Assembly: GCA_028703735.1 (NCBI GenBank)
Contig: JAQVMI010000032.1
Coordinates: 1-10,821, forward strand
Length of the DNA: 10,821 nt
Direction of reading: 5' to 3'
Origin: Candidatus Cloacimonadota bacterium
GTDB taxonomy: Bacteria; Cloacimonadota; Cloacimonadia; Cloacimonadales; Cloacimonadaceae
Shown here piece by piece: positions 1-6,807 of the stretch (position 1 is the stretch's first letter; every line of letters starts with the position of its first letter). A program made the translations under genes and the position numbers. A model generated the notes under the pieces. That model ran no database searches. It worked only from the letters and a program-made list of their open reading frames with translations, and was not told where the DNA came from.

Positions 1-5
1 ATGCG

Positions 6-1148
6 ATGGATGATATATTGCCCAATAAAGCTATGCAGGATACCGTATTTGCTTTACGAGAGCGAATTAAGGAGTTAAGTTGTTTATACAAGATAACCGA
101 TCTTTCCAATCGCTCCGAACTTGATACGCCTGCATTATTGCAACAGGCAGTAAGCTATATTCCAGCCGCTCTTCAATACCCCGAGTATGCCAGTGCAAGG
201 ATTAGTATTGGGGAAACATCATATTGCAGCGAAAACTTTTGCGCTTCACCATTATCCCTCCATGCTGTAATCTATCTTGCCTACACGGCTAAGGGATTGT
301 TAGAGGTATTTTATCCTGAGAAACAAACGCTAAGTTTTTTAACTGAGGAAGAAAAACTTATCGAAACCCTTGCTCAGCAGATTTCCTTAATTGTGAAACG
401 AAGAAATAATCAGGAATACAATGCAAAACTACAGGAACAGCTACGTCATGCAGATCGGCTTGCCACTATCGGACAATTATCTGCTGGCATAGCACACGAG
501 ATTAATGAACCGCTCTCTGCTATTCTTGGTTTTGCAGAGCTTGTTGTGGAAGAAGATAAACTTAGTTCTCAAGCCAAAGAAGACATGGTAAAAATAATCA
601 ATGCAACCCTACATGCCAGAGAGGTAGTGCGGAAACTTATGCTTTTCTCCAGACAAGTTCCCCCCAAAATGGTTCCTATAGATATTAACCGTCTTATTGA
701 AGATGGTTTCTATTTTTTGGAAAACCGTTGTGAAAAACAAGGAATCCAAATACTGCGCCAATTGGAACCAAATCTACCTTCGGTTATTGCAGATCCCGGA
801 CAAATGCATCAAGTGTTGGTTAATCTTAGTGTAAATGCAATGCAAGCAATGCCGGAGGGTGGTTTAATAACCATTAATACTCGCTTAAATACTGGAAATG
901 TGGAAATTAGCATTGTGGATACCGGCGTTGGTATGGATACTGAAACCCTGAATAAAATATTCATTCCCTTCTTCACAACCAAGGATATAGATCAAGGAAC
1001 TGGATTAGGGCTAAGCGTTGTCCATGGCATTATCAGTGCTCACAACGCTGATATAACTGTTCGTAGCGAACCTGGTAAAGGGTCTGAATTCAAAATAATC
1101 ATGAAGGTAAATAGTGAAGCAAACCTCAGCTCAAATCCTTGTTGTTGA
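6..1148 (+). CDS. Soluble sensor histidine kinase (NtrB-like), possibly truncated at its 5' end
   Basis: Autophosphorylating sensor kinase, presumably donating phosphate to the response regulator encoded directly downstream. Residues 15-130 look like a divergent GAF-type sensor region opening with KELSCLYKITDL. A coiled linker at about 131-150 leads into a HisKA domain whose H-box is AHEINEPLS, with phospho-acceptor His164. The ATPase domain shows an N box (NLSVNAMQAM, Asn273), a G1 box (DTGVGM, Asp305), an F box (PFFTTK, 321-326) and a G2 box (GTGLGL, 331-336), so all catalytic motifs are present. No membrane segment is visible, which suggests a cytoplasmic signal. The frame stays open upstream of this ATG to the window edge, and KELxxLYxI segments often sit mid-protein in multi-sensor kinases. 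The ATG at 6 may therefore be internal, and no ribosome binding site can be seen. The stop lies 35 bases inside the next gene. Confidence 0.9.
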   Translation: MDDILPNKAMQDTVFALRERIKELSCLYKITDLSNRSELDTPALLQQAVSYIPAALQYPEYASARISIGETSYCSENFCASPLSLHAVIYLAYTAKGLLEVFYPEKQTLSFLTEEEKLIETLAQQISLIVKRRNNQEYNAKLQEQLRHADRLATIGQLSAGIAHEINEPLSAILGFAELVVEEDKLSSQAKEDMVKIINATLHAREVVRKLMLFSRQVPPKMVPIDINRLIEDGFYFLENRCEKQGIQILRQLEPNLPSVIADPGQMHQVLVNLSVNAMQAMPEGGLITINTRLNTGNVEISIVDTGVGMDTETLNKIFIPFFTTKDIDQGTGLGLSVVHGIISAHNADITVRSEPGKGSEFKIIMKVNSEANLSSNPCC

Positions 1149-2469
1149 TGACAATCTGGATACCCTGAATATTCTGAACCGCAAGCTTAGCTCGCATGGT
1201 TTTACTGTTACCACTGTAAACGATGTTTCTTCTGCTTTAGCAGTTTTAGAGACATCGCAGGTGGACATTGTGCTTACAGATTATAAGATGCCAAAAATAA
1301 CCGGTTTAGAACTGATACGTCATCTAAGAGCACATTATTCGCAAATCCCGGTTATTATGCTTACAGGTTATCCCAGTATCGAAGGAGCAGTGGAAGCAGT
1401 TAAGGTCGGCGCAGAGCAGTACTTAAGTAAACCATTTACAGATAATGAGCTTTTTACCGCAATTGAACAAGCCTTAACCAAATGTAAACATAAGATCAAC
1501 AATAATAAGCTAAGACTTAGCAATCCTTATGGTATAATTGGTGTTTCTCCTCAGATGCAAGATTTGTTCAGCATGATACAAAAATGTACTACAAATAATG
1601 CAACCGTTTTAATTCACGGAGAAAGTGGAACTGGGAAAGAACTGGTAGCCAGAGCAATACACTATCATTCTCATAAGAATAAAGCTCCTTTTGTTCCTGT
1701 AAATTGCGGGGCAATCCCAGAATCTCTCCTGGAAGCCGAATTGTTTGGCTATATGAAGGGTTCATTCACAGGAGCTACAGAGACAAGAGCGGGATATTTT
1801 ATCACTGCAGATGGTGGCAGTATTTTTTTGGACGAGATTAGCGAAACATCTCTTTCCATGCAGGTAAGGTTGTTACGTGTTCTGCAGGACAAGCAGGTTC
1901 ACATGATAGGCTCAAAAACTCCCAGGCAGATAAATATACGGATTATTGCAGCTACAAACAAGGATTTACCATTATTGGTAAAGCAGGGTGGTTTTAGGGA
2001 GGATCTTTATTTTCGCTTAAATGTTCTACCAATTTACATCCCTCCCTTAAGAGAACATCCCGAAGATATCATTCCACTGGTAAGGCATTTCAGTGAAAAG
2101 TATGCCAGTGAAAATACAACAAAAACACCTGAGTTCAGCGAAGCTGCCATACAATCTCTGTTAAGTTATGCCTGGCCTGGTAATGTGCGAGAATTGGAAA
2201 ACCTGGTTTATCGGATGGTTATTCTAATTGAAGGACGTGATATTGATGTACAGGACTTGCCTAATTATATGAAATTCACTTTACATCATCAACAAAACTT
2301 ACAACGACCGCTTCGTGTAATAGAGGCAGAATATATCCGCAACGTGCTTGCTTCCGTTGAAGGAAATAAATCCATCGCTGCAAAAATACTTGGAATTGAT
2401 CGTAAAACCCTATATAATAAGCTTAATGAACTTGATGATCACGAAAAAACACTGGAGGAATTACCATGA
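1114..2469 (+). CDS. NtrC-family sigma-54-dependent response regulator
   Basis: Transcriptional activator of sigma-54 promoters, 451 aa, with three intact domains. The receiver domain (about 7-120) has acidic Asp12/Asp13, phospho-acceptor Asp56 in LTDYKMP, and Lys106 in SKPF. The AAA+ domain (about 140-375) has Walker A GESGTGKE (169-176), the sigma-54-contacting loop as GSFTGA (216-221) in place of canonical GAFTGA, Walker B GSIFLDEI, the arginine-finger region FREDLYFRL (294-302) and sensor II WPGNVRELEN. A Fis-type helix-turn-helix (about 402-440) ends with AAKILGIDRKTLYNKL. The start is GTG, chosen because AAGG at 1103-1106 is correctly spaced and the receiver fold begins directly after it. 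The gene overlaps the kinase gene by 35 bases, so the pair is co-translated and almost certainly cognate. Its target promoter is not evident in this window. Confidence 0.95.
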   Translation: MKQTSAQILVVDDNLDTLNILNRKLSSHGFTVTTVNDVSSALAVLETSQVDIVLTDYKMPKITGLELIRHLRAHYSQIPVIMLTGYPSIEGAVEAVKVGAEQYLSKPFTDNELFTAIEQALTKCKHKINNNKLRLSNPYGIIGVSPQMQDLFSMIQKCTTNNATVLIHGESGTGKELVARAIHYHSHKNKAPFVPVNCGAIPESLLEAELFGYMKGSFTGATETRAGYFITADGGSIFLDEISETSLSMQVRLLRVLQDKQVHMIGSKTPRQINIRIIAATNKDLPLLVKQGGFREDLYFRLNVLPIYIPPLREHPEDIIPLVRHFSEKYASENTTKTPEFSEAAIQSLLSYAWPGNVRELENLVYRMVILIEGRDIDVQDLPNYMKFTLHHQQNLQRPLRVIEAEYIRNVLASVEGNKSIAAKILGIDRKTLYNKLNELDDHEKTLEELP

Positions 2470-3044
2470 TTTTGGACATTGTACTACAGAATCGAAGTTA
2501 TCGTCGCTTTTTAGAAAATAAACGTTTATCATATAGTGAATTATCAGAATTAATAAGTATAGCCCGTTTTACACCAAGTGCAGCAAATTTACAAAACATC
2601 CGCTATTTTCTTATCGATAGTGTTCCCGATTGTGAGGCAATTTTTCCACACTTAAAATGGGCAAGCTACCTGCAATATTGGAATGGACCAGAGCAAGGGG
2701 AGCGACCAGTAGCATACATTCTTGTTTTAGCACCTACAAACACCACAAAATTTCACCATATTGATACTGGAATTGCAGCGCAAACCATCCTCTTAGCCGC
2801 TGTGGATAAAGGTTTTGGTGGCTGCATGCTTGCTTCTATAGATAAGGTAGCCGTGCATGAACTCTTTTCTTTACCAAGTAATTTGGATATTGTTTTGGCA
2901 ATAGCCCTGGGTTATCCAGCAGAAAAAGTGGAAATTGAGGATGTAACTGATCCTGACGATGTGGAATATTGGAGAGACGAGGATGATTGCCACCATGTTC
3001 CCAAAAGAAGATTAAAAGATTTGATAATCAATCGAAAGGGATAA
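2466..3044 (+). CDS. Nitroreductase-family FMN oxidoreductase
   Basis: Small flavoprotein of the nitroreductase superfamily (192 aa, normal to short for the family), expected to bind FMN as a dimer and reduce an electron-poor substrate with NAD(P)H. The N-terminal NRSYRRF (about residues 9-15) matches the conserved RxSxRxF phosphate-binding start. FTPSAANLQNIRYFLI matches the family SPSxxNxQPW-type region, and DTGIAAQTILLAAVDKGFGGC matches the central helix followed by the GxG(S/C)C segment. No signal peptide or membrane segment is present. GGAGGA at 2454-2459 lies six bases before the ATG, which overlaps the regulator stop as ATGA, so the gene belongs to the two-component operon. A redox role linked to the sensor is possible but is inference. 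The substrate cannot be read from sequence. Confidence 0.88.
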   Translation: MILDIVLQNRSYRRFLENKRLSYSELSELISIARFTPSAANLQNIRYFLIDSVPDCEAIFPHLKWASYLQYWNGPEQGERPVAYILVLAPTNTTKFHHIDTGIAAQTILLAAVDKGFGGCMLASIDKVAVHELFSLPSNLDIVLAIALGYPAEKVEIEDVTDPDDVEYWRDEDDCHHVPKRRLKDLIINRKG

Positions 3045-3047
3045 ATT

Positions 3048-3173
3048 TTGCCAGTTCAAACAGGTTTTAAATTTGATATCCTGCTGCCGGATTATGAGTC
3101 CATGAACATTATACTTGACAATTCTGTTAAGTTATTCGTTATAGTAAGCGTTGCGCTTTGTTATAGCATTTAA
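3048..3173 (+). CDS. Possible 41-residue small ORF with TTG start
   Basis: An open frame of 41 codons begins at TTG three bases after the nitroreductase stop and ends at TAA. AAAGGGA at 3035-3041 lies six bases before the TTG, which is good Shine-Dalgarno spacing. The predicted peptide has a polar first half (PVQTGFKFDILLPDYES) and a hydrophobic end (KLFVIVSVALCYSI). I do not recognise it. It could be a small membrane-associated peptide, the decayed start of a lost gene, or chance. The promoter-like TTGACA at 3115-3120 lies inside it, which counts against it being a conserved gene. Confidence 0.22.
   Translation: MPVQTGFKFDILLPDYESMNIILDNSVKLFVIVSVALCYSI
3115..3145 (+). promoter_or_regulatory. 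Putative sigma-70-type promoter for the lipoprotein gene
   Basis: A perfect TTGACA (-35, 3115-3120) is followed after 19 bases by TATAGT (-10, 3140-3145; five of six consensus bases). The spacer is longer than the ideal 17, so this is a moderate candidate. It would drive transcription starting about 130 bases upstream of the lipoprotein start, leaving a long leader. Confidence 0.35.
3138..3166 (+). promoter_or_regulatory. Candidate operator: direct repeats bracketing a palindrome
   Basis: GTTATAG occurs at 3138-3144 and again at 3160-3166, 22 bases (about two helical turns) apart. Exactly between them lies the inverted repeat AAGCG-TTG-CGCTT (3146-3158), with one T on each side. The first GTTATAG overlaps the putative -10 box, a natural place for a repressor site. 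A second perfect palindrome, TGATG-T-CATCA, lies at 3188-3198. Protein binding is inference. Confidence 0.3.
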
Positions 3174-3278
3174 TGTGTTAGCGTATCTGATGTCATCATT
3201 AATGTCGCTGCACAAGTGGCAATCGCAGGTAATAATAGTATATTTTTTTGCAATGTACAAAATAGTTAGGAGAATAAC

Positions 3279-4076
3279 ATGAAAACACGGATTATTGTAA
3301 TTTTAACACTCGTGATCCTCGTGGGAATGGTTGGCTGTAAAAAGAAATCATCCAAGCTACCAGATAGCGAAACTACCGCAGCCATCACCACCTATGCCCC
3401 ACTTCCAGCTTTTAAAGAAGTGTTCCGGGTTCTTGATCAGATTCAGGTGAAGGATATTTCTGCAGCCATTCCGGCTACCCTTTATAAAACAAAGCAGGAA
3501 GAAGTTCGTAATGCCTTTTCGTTGGGTTTGTTAACTGCTGATGCCACTTTGGCAGCAAAAGGCAGAAACAAAGCTCGCTTGGGAGATATCTCTTCTCAAA
3601 TGATGAATTTAACAACTCTGATAGGGCTGGAGAGTGAAGTAAACCAAATGGGTGCCGATCTTAAAGTATTGATCGAAAAAGAACAATGGGACCAGCTTGA
3701 ACAGACTTTAGACACCCACAAAAAAAAGGTTGAAGATCGTTTATGGGATCTGGAGAGTTACGACACTTATACACTAATGCTTATGGGCGGATGGATCGAA
3801 GCCGCAAACCGTGTAGCATGGCTTCTAAAGCAAAACTATGCTGCGGAGAAAACAAAGGTATTAGATCAAAAAGGTACATTCAACAGCCTGATTGGCAACC
3901 TGAAAAACATCAAATCTGAGCATATTACAAGTCAGCCTGCTTTCAAAGAAGCATTAGGCTATGTGGAGCAGGTAAAAACCGTGATTGATGCAGATAACAA
4001 TAAAACCTATACTGTTGAGCAGTTGGATAAAATAATATCGCTAACTGACCAAGTAAAAGCAGCCTTCCAAAAATAA
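3279..4076 (+). CDS. Helical lipoprotein of unknown function
   Basis: 265-residue exported lipoprotein. A short basic N-terminus (MKTR) and a hydrophobic stretch end in a lipobox (GMVGC) with the lipidated cysteine at position 20. The following residues are KKKSS rather than Asp at +2, so the usual inner-membrane retention signal is absent. The rest is predicted almost entirely alpha-helical, with charged heptad-like segments (about 120-160) and a conserved-looking MLMGGWIEAANRVAWLL helix near 167-183. AGGAG at 3268-3272 fixes the start. I do not recognise a named family. It lies 105 bases upstream of the four-gene membrane module but is separated from it by a terminator, so it may be a partner expressed at its own level. 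That link is inference from proximity. Confidence 0.85.
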   Translation: MKTRIIVILTLVILVGMVGCKKKSSKLPDSETTAAITTYAPLPAFKEVFRVLDQIQVKDISAAIPATLYKTKQEEVRNAFSLGLLTADATLAAKGRNKARLGDISSQMMNLTTLIGLESEVNQMGADLKVLIEKEQWDQLEQTLDTHKKKVEDRLWDLESYDTYTLMLMGGWIEAANRVAWLLKQNYAAEKTKVLDQKGTFNSLIGNLKNIKSEHITSQPAFKEALGYVEQVKTVIDADNNKTYTVEQLDKIISLTDQVKAAFQK

Positions 4077-4100
4077 GGACTTTTGTAATTTGTTGTGTTT

Positions 4101-4142
4101 CCGGAAGCCATGAGAATTGCTCCTTGTGACTTCCGGTTTTTT
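4101..4142 (+). terminator. Rho-independent terminator after the lipoprotein gene
   Basis: CCGGAAG (4101-4107) pairs perfectly with CTTCCGG (4130-4136), and six T residues (4137-4142) follow at once. The 22-base loop can pair further internally (GAG with CTC). The 7-bp stem with a long loop suggests moderate efficiency, so some read-through into the membrane module is possible. Confidence 0.6.
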
Positions 4143-4181
4143 ATTGCAGTTTAACTTTTTTTATTTTACGAAAGGAATGGA

Positions 4182-5279
4182 ATGAAAAAGCTGCTTCTCA
4201 TCTTCTGGCTCGTAATATTTTGTGTAACCCTTTTTGCTGATAATGATATTTTCTGGGCTTTGGACTTGCCTTCGGATGATGGCAAGGCACTTATTTTGAA
4301 TTGGAATGTAGCTGCGGATTCTATTCATTTGCAGAAGGCTGATTCCTTAGGAATGTGGGTAACTATTTTCTCTGGACAAAATCAACCTGCCTCTTTCACA
4401 GATAGCAATCTTAATCCAGACACAGCCTACCAATACAGATTACAATACACTCATCCGCAAACTGGGGATAGCTTAAGCTATACTTTACAAGCCCAACCCA
4501 AAGAGCAATGGTTTAACCTGCACAAGCTATCCCTGCTGTTGTTTATCTTGGTTGTTAGTTTGGCAATTTTGTATTATATAATGGCAGTAAAACGTGGAAA
4601 AGATTTTTATATCCGCAGGATCAGTGGCTTGGATAGCATGGATGAAGCAGTTGGCAGAGCAACTGAGAAGGGTAAACCAATCTTGTATGTTCCAGGAATC
4701 TCCGATCTGGATGATATGCAGACAATTGCAAGCTTAACAATACTAAGCCACCTGGCTCATCGTGTAGCCGAATATGATTCCCAGTTAATAGTTCCCTGCA
4801 AACTTTCCATGGTAATGTCTGCAGCCAAGGAAATTGTAAAAGAAGCATATCTAAAAGCCGGTAAACCGGATTCTTATAAAGATGATAGTGTGTTCTACCT
4901 CACCGATGATCAGTTTGGCTATGTAGCTGGTATAGACGGAATAATGGTTAGGGAACAACCAGCGGCAAATTTCTTTATCGGCAGTTTTTATGCTGAATCA
5001 CTAATTCTTGCAGAAACGGGTTATAGCACGGGTGCAATTCAAACTGCTGGAACAGCTCAGGCACACCAGCTACCATTTTTTGTGGTTTCCTGCGATTACA
5101 CTTTGATAGGTGAAGAGCTTTTTGCAGCATCTGCTTATCTATCCCGAGATCCTTTACAGCTTGGTAGTTTGAAGGGACATGATTTTGGTAAGCTATTGGT
5201 AATCACCACGATAATTTTAGGTGTAATTGCAGAAATTATTGGCTGGCACTGGTTTAAAGCATTTTTTGAGGGAGTATAA
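4182..5279 (+). CDS. DUF6754-like membrane protein with external Fn3-like and cytoplasmic alpha/beta domains
   Basis: 365-residue envelope protein, first gene of a four-gene module. A signal peptide or N-terminal helix (1-19) is followed by a small beta-rich region (about 27-105) resembling a fibronectin type III fold (ALILNWN, then SNLNPDTAYQYRLQYT). A membrane helix follows at about 114-136, then basic KRGKDFYIRR, which places the next domain (about 145-330) in the cytoplasm. A final helix covers 337-356. The cytoplasmic domain carries GKPILYVPGISDLDDMQTIA, SVFYLTDDQFGYVAGIDGIM, AESLILAETGYSTGAIQTAG and CDYTLIGEELFAASAYLSRDP, which I recognise from memory as the conserved core of DUF6754 proteins. 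Their function is unknown. AAAGGA (4171-4176) supports the start. No catalytic motif is recognised. The next gene begins two bases after the stop. Confidence 0.85.
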   Translation: MKKLLLIFWLVIFCVTLFADNDIFWALDLPSDDGKALILNWNVAADSIHLQKADSLGMWVTIFSGQNQPASFTDSNLNPDTAYQYRLQYTHPQTGDSLSYTLQAQPKEQWFNLHKLSLLLFILVVSLAILYYIMAVKRGKDFYIRRISGLDSMDEAVGRATEKGKPILYVPGISDLDDMQTIASLTILSHLAHRVAEYDSQLIVPCKLSMVMSAAKEIVKEAYLKAGKPDSYKDDSVFYLTDDQFGYVAGIDGIMVREQPAANFFIGSFYAESLILAETGYSTGAIQTAGTAQAHQLPFFVVSCDYTLIGEELFAASAYLSRDPLQLGSLKGHDFGKLLVITTIILGVIAEIIGWHWFKAFFEGV

Positions 5280-5281
5280 AG

Positions 5282-5980
5282 ATGAAACGTAATTTACCTT
5301 TAATCTTCGCCTTTATTTGTGGCATAGTTGTTGTAGCTTCCGATTTCATCCCTCATCGTCCCTTTAATCTGATGATTGATACTCTCCAAAACTGGTTTAT
5401 GATAATTGTTGGTTTTGCAATTCTCCTGGGTCAGATAAGTTTATTCCAATCCAATATCTACAAGATACAACATAAGGTAAGTGGCTGGTATTATTATCTG
5501 GCAGGATTAATCAGCTTTGTTATTATGCTTGTATTAGGGTTGCTTTGGGGAACTCAGGAATATCAAGGATTGTTAGGACATGGTTTAGCTGTTCAAGCCT
5601 GGTTAGGTTCAAAACCTTTCGATTACTTGTTTGATAATGCTTACCTGCCTCTATCGGCAACAATGTTTTCTCTGCTGGCTTTCTTTGTGGCTTCTGCTGC
5701 TTATAGAGCATTTATCATCCGCAGTTTCGAATCCAATTTATTGATGATCACCGCAATTATCGTGATCTTGGGAAGAACAAGCTTTGGAGGTATGCTTACA
5801 TCTTGGGTACCGGAAAGTTATAGTTTTTGGCATCTTCCCAATCTAAGCGATTTTATTATGGAATATCCGAATACTGCTGCACAAAGGGCTATCATGATAA
5901 GTGCAGCTTTAGGCATAATCGGCAGTAGCCTAAGAATTATTTTAGGTATAGAGAGATCTTATCTGGGGAGTGATAAATGA
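5282..5980 (+). CDS. Polytopic membrane protein, second gene of the module
   Basis: 232-residue inner-membrane protein with about six predicted helices (roughly 7-24, 36-55, 70-90, 123-143, 151-168, 201-221). The most conserved-looking parts are PLSATMFSLLAFFVASAAYR (123-142) and the C-terminal AQRAIMISAALGIIGSSLRI with GIERSYLG (199-229). I recall similar stretches in uncharacterised proteins beside DUF6754 genes in other phyla, but no function is known. GAGGGAG at 5268-5274 is a strong ribosome binding site seven bases before the ATG. The start lies two bases after the upstream stop, and the stop overlaps the next start as ATGA, so expression is coupled to both neighbours. A channel, scaffold or permease role is possible, but none is supported by a diagnostic motif. 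Confidence 0.85.
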   Translation: MKRNLPLIFAFICGIVVVASDFIPHRPFNLMIDTLQNWFMIIVGFAILLGQISLFQSNIYKIQHKVSGWYYYLAGLISFVIMLVLGLLWGTQEYQGLLGHGLAVQAWLGSKPFDYLFDNAYLPLSATMFSLLAFFVASAAYRAFIIRSFESNLLMITAIIVILGRTSFGGMLTSWVPESYSFWHLPNLSDFIMEYPNTAAQRAIMISAALGIIGSSLRIILGIERSYLGSDK

Positions 5981-6807
5981 GTGCAAACAGCAATTCTCAA
6001 ACAGAGCGTTGGATTATTTTCGTAGTTCTGTTTGTTGCGGTAGCATTACCATTAGTCTTCCCACTTGGACTGAAAACCGAAGTTTCAGACTATACAAAAA
6101 TGGCGTGGGATTTAATCGAAACTACTCCGGATTCTTCAGTAGTTATTTTTTCTTTTGATTGTGATCCCTCCACTATGACGGAATTACAACCAATGGCAGA
6201 ATCAATGCTGTATCATGCTTTTTCCCGCAATCAAAAGGTAATCGCCATGGCGTTATGGCCTCAGGGAGTTCAGATGGCAGACATGGCTTTCAATACAGTA
6301 AAAACAAGTTTCCCCGATAAACAATATGGAATAGACTATGTAAATCTGGGATATAAAGTTTCTGGTATTGTAGCAATTCAAGCCATGGGACAATCTATGG
6401 AAGAGGTGAATCCCACCGATATTGCCGGAACAAAATATAGTGAGATTCCCATGCTAAAAGGTATCGTAACTATAAAGGATATAGCTTATGTTAATTCTCT
6501 TTCTTCGGGTGTTCCTGGCATCAAAGAATGGATTATGATAGCCAGGGATACTTACAAAACCCCTGTTACAGGTGGAACAACCGCAGTAAGTGCTCCAGGA
6601 TTTTTCCCCTACATAAATAGCCAAAAACAACTTTCTGGTTTATTGGGTGGTTTGAAAGCAGCTTCAGAATACGAAATGCTTATCGGTAGAATCGGTTCTG
6701 CAACTGTAAAAATGGATGCTCAATCAACTGCCCATGTTCTTATCCTCTTGTTTATTGCAATTGGAAATGTGAAAGCTTATAGAGCTAAAAAAGGGAGTAA
6801 AAAATGA
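5977..6807 (+). CDS. Membrane-anchored alpha/beta domain protein, third gene of the module
   Basis: 276-residue protein with one helix near each end (about 12-30 and 252-266). The highly basic tail KAYRAKKGSKK should be cytoplasmic, so with two crossings the 215-residue middle domain is predicted to lie outside the cytoplasm. The middle alternates strands and helices: SSVVIFSFDCDP, a helix through PMAESMLYHAF, KVIAMALWP, a helix, then DYVNLGYKVSGIVAIQAMG. Later come MLKGIVTIKDIAYV, GTTAVSAPGFFPYI and SGLLGGLKAASEYEML. The last helix is introduced by VKMDAQSTAHVLI. I recall this pattern from uncharacterised proteins encoded beside DUF6754 genes, and no activity is known. GGGGAG (5965-5970) precedes the ATG, and both ends overlap neighbouring genes by four bases. 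The alternating order resembles the neighbouring DUF6754-like domain (see findings). Confidence 0.85.
   Translation: MSANSNSQTERWIIFVVLFVAVALPLVFPLGLKTEVSDYTKMAWDLIETTPDSSVVIFSFDCDPSTMTELQPMAESMLYHAFSRNQKVIAMALWPQGVQMADMAFNTVKTSFPDKQYGIDYVNLGYKVSGIVAIQAMGQSMEEVNPTDIAGTKYSEIPMLKGIVTIKDIAYVNSLSSGVPGIKEWIMIARDTYKTPVTGGTTAVSAPGFFPYINSQKQLSGLLGGLKAASEYEMLIGRIGSATVKMDAQSTAHVLILLFIAIGNVKAYRAKKGSKK

Noticed and set aside
3217..3232. Possible sigma-54 promoter starting at TGGCA
   Set aside because: The TGGCA is present, but the -12 GC is absent at the required spacing.
4621..4848. 75-codon minus-strand ORF
   Set aside because: It is antisense to the conserved cytoplasmic domain of the DUF6754-like protein, with no independent support.
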